DNA from: Lachnospiraceae bacterium
GTDB taxonomy: Bacteria; Bacillota; Clostridia; Lachnospirales; Lachnospiraceae
Direction: 5' to 3'
Length of the DNA: 34,626 bases
NCBI GenBank assembly: GCA_017479935.1
Contig: JAFVBO010000126.1
Coordinates: 1 to 34,626, forward strand
Below the pieces are notes generated by a model that saw nothing but the letters and a program-made list of their open reading frames with translations, ran no database searches and was not told the DNA's origin. Positions 24,288 through 29,550 of the stretch are shown here, piece by piece. Within the stretch, counting starts at the first letter, position 1; each line of letters starts with the position of its first letter. The position numbers were made by a program, and so were the translations under genes.

Positions 24288-24336
24288 GGTGCCGGACACT
24301 GTGAAATGGGTTTGAAATTGTGCAGTTCAGGCACCT
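24288..24336. repeat. REP-like palindrome inserted between ribosome binding site and start of araD
   Basis: GGTGCCGGACACT (24288-24300) is matched by CAGTTCAGGCACC (24323-24335), pairing with a few mismatches around a 22-nt loop. AAAGGAGGG lies at 24275-24283, immediately before it, while the araD ATG follows eight bases after it with no other ribosome binding site. Confidence 0.75.
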
Positions 24337-24343
24337 GAAAAAT

Positions 24344-25039
24344 ATGTTAGAAGAATTAAAACAGAAAGTATATGAAGCCAACATGCTTTTGCCGGCGTAT
24401 CATCTGGTCACGTTCACCTGGGGCAACGTGAGCGCGATCGACCGGGAAAGCGGACTCTTTGTCATCAAGCCGAGCGGCGTGGATTACGATAAACTGTCGC
24501 CGGAAGATATGGTCGTGGTGGACCTGGAAGGCAACGTGGTGGAAGGCAAGTACCGCCCGTCCTCCGACACCCCCACGCACCTGGTCTTATATAAACGCTT
24601 TCTGCAGATCGGCGGCATCGTGCACACGCACTCGCCTTTTGCCACCAGCTGGGCGCAGGCCGGCCGCGGCATTCCCTGCTACGGCACCACGCACGCGGAC
24701 TACCTGTATGGGGAGATCCCCTGCATCCGCAACCTCACCCCGCAGGAGATCGACGAAGGGTATGAAGAAAACACCGGTATCGTGATCGCCGACGAGTTCG
24801 ATCGTCTGGGCCTGGACCCTGTCGCGATGCCCGGCGCCCTCTGCAAGAACCACGGGCCGTTCACCTGGGGCAAGGATGCCCACGAAGCCGTCCACAACGC
24901 CGTTGTGGTCGAAGAAGTGGCCAAGATGGCCCTCTACACCGAAATGATCAACCCGAAAGCCGAGCCCACGCCGCAGGCCATGCAGGATAAGCACTACCTG
25001 CGCAAGCACGGGAAGAATGCGTATTACGGGCAGGCGTAA
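24344..25039 (+). CDS. araD: L-ribulose-5-phosphate 4-epimerase
   Basis: This 231-aa zinc enzyme of the class II aldolase fold produces D-xylulose 5-phosphate; its length equals E. coli AraD. Visible motifs are [28 protein letters not shown] (Asp75), zinc ligands [12 protein letters not shown] (His94, His96), CYGTTHADY and KNHGPFTWG (third-His region). ATG 24344 gives the canonical N-terminus [16 protein letters not shown] 24320 is in frame but would add repeat-encoded residues. The strong ribosome binding site upstream is displaced about 60 bases by a REP-like hairpin, so initiation may be unusual. It completes the arabinose route with araA and araB. Confidence 0.95.
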   Translation: MLEELKQKVYEANMLLPAYHLVTFTWGNVSAIDRESGLFVIKPSGVDYDKLSPEDMVVVDLEGNVVEGKYRPSSDTPTHLVLYKRFLQIGGIVHTHSPFATSWAQAGRGIPCYGTTHADYLYGEIPCIRNLTPQEIDEGYEENTGIVIADEFDRLGLDPVAMPGALCKNHGPFTWGKDAHEAVHNAVVVEEVAKMALYTEMINPKAEPTPQAMQDKHYLRKHGKNAYYGQA

Positions 25040-25043
25040 AATT

Positions 25044-25122
25044 TGTGACAGGGGACGGGCCTGTGTCACACAATGTGACAGGGGACGGGCCTGTGTCACA
25101 AACTATGACGCAGGCCCGTCCC
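25044..25122. repeat. 25-nt palindrome family, two direct copies and one partial inverted copy
   Basis: Two identical 27-nt units (25044-25070, 25074-25100) carry GTGACAGGGGACGG and then GCCTGTGTCAC. A partial inverted copy follows at 25106-25122. Each unit is an imperfect palindrome. Related units occur at 25899-25985 and 28016-28104. Confidence 0.88.
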
Positions 25123-25135
25123 AATGGCATTTCGA

Positions 25136-25233
25136 AGATTCATTAGCACATACGTCGAAATCAGTCAATGGAACCCCTTCGGGGGCGCAACGCGCCCATT
25201 GACAGATTTCTCCGATGTGCTGATGGGTAATCA
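25136..25233. repeat. Large single stem-loop element (about 98 nt)
   Basis: The left arm (25136-25170) pairs with the right arm (about 25197-25233) over roughly 35 positions with few mismatches. Examples are AGCACAT with ATGTGCT, GAAATC with GATTTC, and GTCAATGG with CCATTGAC. The top carries CCCCTTCGGGG and GGGCGCAACGCGCCC. A small GAGGATGC/GCATCCTC hairpin follows near 25236-25254. No gene lies here. It could be a non-autonomous element or a structured RNA. Confidence 0.7.
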
Positions 25234-25315
25234 AGAGGATGCAAGGCATCCTCCGGGTCAACATGTCCCCACCTAAAGGTAGTTTTTGAATTTACATCAT
25301 ATTTCGGACTTGACT

Positions 25316-25598
25316 CTTTCTGGCTTCAAAAGAAGACGAGAGGCGTAGGCAATGATTAGTATGTGGATCATGCCTGCGCTTTTCTAACTTCAAAAGATGG
25401 TGTGAGGCGTAGGCAATGATTAGTATGTGGATCATGCCTGCGCTTTTCTAACTTCAAAAGATGGTGTGAGGCGTAGGCAATGATTAGTTTGTGGATCATG
25501 CCTGCGCTTTTCTGACTTCAAAAGAAGACGAGAGGCGTAGGCGAAGGTTAGTTTAGGGATCATGACTGCGTTTTCCTGACATTCAAAGGTGAACCAAG
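25316..25598. repeat. Hairpin array 1: four 37-nt palindromes at exact 64-bp period
   Basis: Stem-loops at 25343-25379, 25407-25443, 25471-25507 and 25535-25571 have GCGTAGGCA at the left and TGCCTGCGC at the right (the last copy is degenerate). Each is separated by a 27-nt spacer related to TTTTCTAACTTCAAAAG. Inner TGAT/ATCA pairing extends the stem. The stem is the exact reverse complement of that of the array at 27039, so the two arrays face each other. Confidence 0.92.
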
Positions 25599-25664
25599 GC
25601 AATCTACTTTCTCTTCACGTTTTTGTGCTTGCTAAGAAAGACAAAAGTGGGTATAGTAAGGGGC

Positions 25665-25964
25665 ATGGAAAAGAAGAATGTTGTGTATATGCTTTGCTGC
25701 GGCGACGGTTCGCTATACACAGGGTGGACAAACAACATAGAAAAGCGGCTTGCCGCGCATCAGGCTGGAAAAGGTGGAAAATACACCAGGTCCCGGCTGC
25801 CGGTACAGCTTGCGTATCTAGAAGAGTGCGGCTCCAAGAAGGAAGCCATGCGCAGGGAGTGGCAGATCAAGCAGCTGACTCGGGAAGAGAAGATCAAGCT
25901 GACAAGGGACGGTTCTCTGTCAGAAAAGGTGACACAGGTCCGTCCCCTGTCACAGAAAAGCTGA
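25665..25964 (+). CDS. GIY-YIG single-domain nuclease (UPF0213/YhbQ type) with repeat-encoded tail
   Basis: This is a 99-aa protein. Residues 5-75 are a GIY-YIG domain: VYMLCCGDGSLYTGWTNN, where VYM and YTG occupy the GIY and YIG positions, then EKRLAAHQAGKGGKYTR with Arg and His, and LEECGSKKEAMRREWQIK with the conserved Glu. Short stand-alone members occur widely and their cellular role is poorly defined. Codons for residues 79-99 lie in the 25-nt palindromic repeats (25899-25953), so the native C-terminus appears replaced by repeat sequence. ATG 25665 follows AAGGGG. It sits between two inverted hairpin arrays. Confidence 0.83.
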   Translation: MEKKNVVYMLCCGDGSLYTGWTNNIEKRLAAHQAGKGGKYTRSRLPVQLAYLEECGSKKEAMRREWQIKQLTREEKIKLTRDGSLSEKVTQVRPLSQKS

Positions 25965-25985
25965 CAGGGGACGGCTCTCTATCAG
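25899..25985. repeat. 25-nt palindrome family, three copies
   Basis: Units at 25899-25923, 25929-25953 and 25961-25985 carry the pattern (C/G)TGACA then GGGACGG or CCGTCCC then TGTCA(C/G). The first two are in opposite orientation, and the first two overlap the end of the GIY-YIG gene. Confidence 0.85.
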
Positions 25986-26082
25986 AAAATCTGACAACAG
26001 AACCGGCCCATGAAGGCATAGCATTATGCACAGAAAAACAATCGACGGACGCGCAACGGACACAAAATCAAGGGAGGCAGCG

Positions 26083-26946
26083 ATGAAGGAAGACAAAAAG
26101 GCACAAATTTCACTGATCACCGCCATGGTGATCTTCGGCACCATTGGACTGTTCAGAAGGTACATTCCCCTGCCATCGTCCGTGCTGGCTCTCGCACGTG
26201 CGGTTATCGGAACGATATTCCTGCTCGCTTTTCTGAAAGTGCGGGGCATCTCGCTGGACCTGCCAGCCATCAAAAAGAACCTGCCCATCCTGGTGATTTC
26301 CGCCGTGGCCATGGCCTTCAACTGGATCCTTCTCTTTGAAGCCTATCGCTTCACCACGGTAGCGGTGGCGACCGTCTGCTATTATATGTCTCCGGTGATT
26401 GTGCTGTTAGCTTCCCCCCTTGTCCTGAAGGAAAAGCTGACGAAGAAGCAAATCGTGTGCGTGCTGGCGGCGTTTGCCGGCCTGGTCCTTATTTCCGGTG
26501 TGACCGGGAGCGGGGAAGCGGGCACAGACGGCCTGCGTGGCGTCCTTCTGGGGCTCGGCGCGGCGGTTTTGTATGCCAGCGTTATCCTGCTGAACAAGAA
26601 ACTGAAGGACATCGGCCCTTATGATAGAACGGTGGTGCAGCTTCTGGTGGCTGCCATCGCGATTCTTCCCTACGTGCTTCTGACGGAAGATCTGACGGCG
26701 CTTCCGTTAGACGGGCTGTCGCTCGTCATGCTGTTCGTCGTCGGCGTGGTGCACACCGGTGTCAGCTATGTCCTGTATTTTGGATCTTTGGGGAACCTTC
26801 CCACAGGAAAGGTGGCGCTGTTCAGCTACCTGGATCCGGTGGTGGCGATCCTTTTATCCGCCCTCTTTTTACGTGAACCGTTCGGGCTTGTGGAGCTGGC
26901 CGGTACCGTGCTGGTCTTAGGCGCGGCGTTTGTATCAGAGCGGTAA
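26083..26946 (+). CDS. EamA/DMT superfamily transporter
   Basis: This 287-aa protein has ten hydrophobic segments arranged as two EamA repeats (about 8-135 and 150-285). Family features include an N-terminal MVIFGTIGLFRRYIP, the end of the first repeat AVATVCYYMSPVIVLLASPLVLKEKLT, and the equivalent end of the second repeat GKVALFSYLDPVVAILLSALFLREPF. Members export metabolites or take up nucleotide sugars; the substrate is not predictable. AGGGAGGCAGCG before ATG 26083 sets the start; 57 nt of upstream open frame are ignored. It is followed by a strong terminator. Confidence 0.88.
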   Translation: MKEDKKAQISLITAMVIFGTIGLFRRYIPLPSSVLALARAVIGTIFLLAFLKVRGISLDLPAIKKNLPILVISAVAMAFNWILLFEAYRFTTVAVATVCYYMSPVIVLLASPLVLKEKLTKKQIVCVLAAFAGLVLISGVTGSGEAGTDGLRGVLLGLGAAVLYASVILLNKKLKDIGPYDRTVVQLLVAAIAILPYVLLTEDLTALPLDGLSLVMLFVVGVVHTGVSYVLYFGSLGNLPTGKVALFSYLDPVVAILLSALFLREPFGLVELAGTVLVLGAAFVSER

Positions 26947-26970
26947 GTGAAATTCGGATTTTGCATAGGG

Positions 26971-27015
26971 GCCGAAGCTGTGTGACATATTGTGACACAG
27001 CTTCGGCTCTTTCCC
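26971..27015 (+). terminator. Terminator after the EamA transporter gene
   Basis: A perfect 13-bp stem (26971-26983 with 26995-27007) has a loop that pairs further (GTGAC, GTCAC-like), followed by TCTTTCCCTCTC. The upper part resembles the 25-nt palindrome family. Confidence 0.8.
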
Positions 27016-27038
27016 TCTCTCGTTGGGGAAGTAAGAAA

Positions 27039-27395
27039 GCGCAGGCAAGCCTTTCAAAACAAGGATTGCCTACGCCCGCAGGCCCATCAGGAGAGAGAAA
27101 AAGCGCAGGCAAAACACTCAAACCAATTCATGCCTACGCCCGCAGCCCCATCAGGAGAGAGAAAAAGCGCAGGCAAGCCCTTCAAGCCAAGGGTTGCCTA
27201 CGCTTGCAGCCCCATGAGGAGAGAGAAAAAGCGCAGGCAAAACACTCAAACCAATTCATGCCTACGCCCGCAGCCCCATCAGGAGAGAGAAAAAGCGCAG
27301 GCAAGCCCTTCAAGCCAAGGATTGCCTACGCCCGCAGCCCCATCAGGAGAGAGAAAAAGCGCAGGCAAGCCTTTCAAACCAAGAATTGCCTACGC
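27039..27395. repeat. Hairpin array 2: six 37-nt palindromes at exact 64-bp period
   Basis: Stem-loops start at 27039, 27103, 27167, 27231, 27295 and 27359, each 37 nt long with GCGCAGGCA at the left and TGCCTACGC at the right. The 27-nt spacers are nearly identical (CCGCAGCCCCATCAGG then AGAGAGAAAAA). Loops alternate between two types: AACACTCAAACCAATTCA (copies 2 and 4) and a self-complementary CCTT/AAGG type. The open frames across it are repeat artefacts, since 64 is not divisible by three. Confidence 0.95.
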
Positions 27396-27420
27396 CCGCA
27401 GGCCCTTCCGGAGAAAAAAT

Positions 27421-27713
27421 GCATGGGGAAAGGCCTCCAAAGGCCGGAACCCCATGCAAACCAGCTTCCAGGAATTTCATAAATGCATGGGGAATGGCCC
27501 GAAAGGGCCAGAACCCCATGCAAACAAGCTTTCGTGAGTTTCAAAAATGCATGGGGAAAGGCTTGCAAAGGCCAGACCCCCATGCAAACAAGCTTTCGTG
27601 AGTTTCAAAAATGCATGGGGAATGGCAGGAAAAGGCCTGACCCCCATGCAAACGAGCTCCCGGGAATTTCATAAATGCATGGGAAATAGCTTCCAAAGGT
27701 CCGGATCCCATGC
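27421..27713. repeat. Hairpin array 3: five 37-nt palindromes at exact 64-bp period
   Basis: Stem-loops start at 27421, 27485, 27549, 27613 and 27677, each 37 nt with GCATGGGG and CCCCATGC (last copy GCATGGGA/TCCCATGC, a compensated change). Spacers of 27 nt resemble AAACAAGCTTTCGTGAGTTTC. Inner stems such as GGCCT/AGGCC and GGCCC/GGGCC also co-vary. It follows array 2 almost in register (62 bp from the last copy). Confidence 0.95.
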
Positions 27714-27717
27714 AAAC

Positions 27718-27758
27718 TGACGCAGGCAAGCCCTCCAAATCAATTAATGCCTGCGTCA
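27718..27758. repeat. Terminal hairpin of the array region
   Basis: TGACGCAGGCA (27718-27728) and TGCCTGCGTCA (27748-27758) form a perfect 11-bp stem. The core 27720-27756 is again 37 nt and has the stem type of array 2, ending the array tract. Confidence 0.85.
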
Positions 27759-27767
27759 CACTATAGC

Positions 27768-28005
27768 GGCGGAGGAGAAATTTCCTGCCAGCTAAGTGGG
27801 AGCAAGGGAAATAGTACCACTTATGGCAGCAAAGCGTTGCACTGCCGAGAAATCGCGGTACCACCCGTACCGCGATTTCAGGGGCACTCTAGGAACACCG
27901 TCATCAGACGGGGTTCCGAAATGTGCCCCGGCGGCTGTGCGACGATTTGCTGCTATTAGTGGTACTTCCCGAAGATCCCATTAGCTGGCAGGAAATTCTC
28001 CTCCG
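27768..28005. repeat. Multi-branched palindromic element (about 238 nt)
   Basis: Arms nest in order. The outer stem pairs 27770-27801 with 27976-28005 (GGAGGAGAAATTTCCTGCCA type). The next pairs 27814-27845 with about 27930-27964 (GTACCACT, GCAGCAAA). Inside are two hairpins: a perfect 13-bp one (27849-27861 with 27867-27879) and one closed by GGGGCAC/GTGCCCC (27881-27887, 27923-27929) containing GGAAC/GTTCC. The fold works on either strand. No open frame is supported. It may be a MITE-like element or a large structured RNA. Confidence 0.8.
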
Positions 28006-28015
28006 GACTAAAGAA

Positions 28016-28104
28016 GTGACAGAGGTCCGTCCCTTGTCACAGAAGAAGTGACAGAGGCCCGTCCCCTGTCACAGAAAACGTGACAGAGGCCCGTCCCCTG
28101 TCAC
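28016..28104. repeat. 25-nt palindrome family, three tandem copies
   Basis: Units at 28016-28040, 28049-28073 and 28080-28104 read GTGACAGAGG, then CCGTCCC, then TGTCAC, with one or two changes. They abut the multi-branched element and precede the promoter of the S41-like gene. Confidence 0.9.
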
Positions 28105-28129
28105 ACTGTCACACGCCGGGATTCCTGTC

Positions 28130-28158
28130 TTGCCTGCCAGCCCGAAAAGTGCTATAAT
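28130..28158 (+). promoter_or_regulatory. Promoter of the S41-like gene
   Basis: TTGCCT (28130-28135) and TATAAT (28153-28158) are 17 bp apart, 45 bases before the start codon. Confidence 0.65.
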
Positions 28159-28202
28159 TTTTCCTGTCTGTGCATGAGGGGCAGACAGAAGGGAAATGTG
28201 CC

Positions 28203-29462
28203 ATGAATTACGAGATTATATTTGATGATATTACCCGCACCATCCGGAAAGACTACGCCGGAGCCGCGGAAATTAAGCGTCCGGAGGACGCACATGACTT
28301 CTCCAATCAGCTTGCGTCCGCCTATAAGGCAAAGAAGCTGGATAATGTGTTTTTCCTGCGCATCATGAACCAGTATCTGGGCACACTGGGCGATAAGAAC
28401 CTGAAGCTTGAGCTGCGGGAGAGCGACGATTATAAGCAGACGGACCGCGGCCTCACCGTGCGCCTGTATGAAAAGGAACTGTACGTGACTTCCTCCTGCG
28501 ACGACCGCATCAAACCCGGCGACAAGCTGGGCAAGATCAACGCGAAGTCCCCGAAGTGGTACTTAGAGCATATGACGAAGAACATCCTGGGGAGCGACAC
28601 TCCGGAGCGCATGGACTGGACGGAGTTTTTGAATTCCTCTGAGCGCGTCCGCGTGGAGCGTCCGGACGGAACCCAGGAATTCATGGATCTGGAGAAGTTC
28701 CCGCTGCGGGCGCATTCGGAGGCCATGGAATTTAGCGAGCCTGCGGAAAAGACGGTGCTTTTGCGCTTTGACTCCTTCAAAAAGCCGGAGGAGGTAGAGG
28801 CGTTTATTGAGGAACACAAGGACGCGCTTGACGCCTGCGAGAAGCTGATCATCGACCTGCGGTGCAACGAGGGCGGCTTTGAGGACGCGTTCTATCCGCT
28901 GCTTCCGTACGTGATCGATCGCGACATGAAGCTGGGCGAGTTCATGGGAGAGCAGGGCGTGTACACCAATTACACCCGCATCAACTGCCGCCGCCGTCGC
29001 GAGCAGTTAAAGCCTTACCTGAACGCGGAGGATGAAGAGTACCGCAAGATGGCGCTCCTCCTCACCGAAGAGTCCAGAGAGAAGGAAGGGTCGGGGTATC
29101 TGCTGGAAAAGGAAGAACTGCCCCAGGCGGATGAAATGCTGACCGCCAAGGGAACGAAGCAGGTGATTATCCTCACGGACACCTATACGGAGGACGCGGC
29201 GGAAACCTTCGTGCAGCAGGCGAAGCGCATGAAGAAGGTGCAGGTGGTCGGCCGGCCGACGAGCGGACGGATCGACTACAGCAACCCGGTGTCGGTCCTC
29301 TATCAGGATGCCTTTATCTTTACCTACCCTATCAGCCGTTCGCGCGATTGCCAGAAGGGCAAGGGCGTGAAGGAAACGGGTGTTGCGGTGGATGAGTACA
29401 TCGCCTGGACGCCTGAGGAAATCACGAAAGACGTCATTCTCGCGAAAGCGCTGGAGATGTAA
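28203..29462 (+). CDS. S41-family peptidase-like protein lacking the usual catalytic Ser
   Basis: This protein is 419 aa with no signal peptide or membrane segment, so it is probably cytoplasmic. Residues 60-170 include a PDZ-like stretch (LYVTSSCDDRIKPGDKLGKI). Residues 185-410 follow the S41 core: VLLRFDSF, KLIIDLRCNEGG (216-225), KQVIILTDTYTEDAAETF and VQVVGRPTSG (346-355). In active S41 enzymes the motif after the strand is T-x-S-A-x-E with the nucleophile Ser. Here it is TEDAAE (about 329-334), with Asp at that place. It may be an inactive homologue or use different chemistry. ATG 28203 follows AAGGGA; an upstream in-frame ATG (28170) has no binding site. Confidence 0.75.
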   Translation: MNYEIIFDDITRTIRKDYAGAAEIKRPEDAHDFSNQLASAYKAKKLDNVFFLRIMNQYLGTLGDKNLKLELRESDDYKQTDRGLTVRLYEKELYVTSSCDDRIKPGDKLGKINAKSPKWYLEHMTKNILGSDTPERMDWTEFLNSSERVRVERPDGTQEFMDLEKFPLRAHSEAMEFSEPAEKTVLLRFDSFKKPEEVEAFIEEHKDALDACEKLIIDLRCNEGGFEDAFYPLLPYVIDRDMKLGEFMGEQGVYTNYTRINCRRRREQLKPYLNAEDEEYRKMALLLTEESREKEGSGYLLEKEELPQADEMLTAKGTKQVIILTDTYTEDAAETFVQQAKRMKKVQVVGRPTSGRIDYSNPVSVLYQDAFIFTYPISRSRDCQKGKGVKETGVAVDEYIAWTPEEITKDVILAKALEM

Positions 29463-29491
29463 ATATAAATATAACAAAGTATACTATGAAT

Positions 29492-29525
29492 GGAAGAGGG
29501 CCTGCGAGTTGGTAAGCCCTCTTCC
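29492..29525 (+). terminator. Probable terminator between the S41-like and large anchored-protein genes
   Basis: GGAAGAGGGC (29492-29501) and GCCCTCTTCC (29516-29525) form a perfect 10-bp stem with a 14-nt loop, followed by a short TTCC tail. Confidence 0.65.
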
Positions 29526-29550
29526 TTCCGAATAGGGCAAAAGAAAAAAT

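Noticed and set aside
26961-27674. Open frames encoding repetitive peptides across the hairpin arrays
   Set aside because: A 64-bp period rotates the frame each copy, so all three frames stay open by chance. There is no ribosome binding site, and the peptides have biased, unnatural composition.
27039-27713. CRISPR array (64-bp period is in the CRISPR range)
   Set aside because: The 27-nt stretches between hairpins are conserved rather than unique, the variable part is the hairpin loop, stem types differ between sub-arrays, and no cas gene is present.
27849-27879. T-box riboswitch on the minus strand (GGGTGGTACCGCG present)
   Set aside because: The motif lies in a self-complementary hairpin inside a larger palindrome. 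No stem I or specifier loop is evident, no terminator T run follows, and no minus-strand gene lies downstream.
28563-28817. Minus-strand open frames within the S41-like gene
   Set aside because: They are antisense shadows of a well-supported coding sequence and have no ribosome binding sites.
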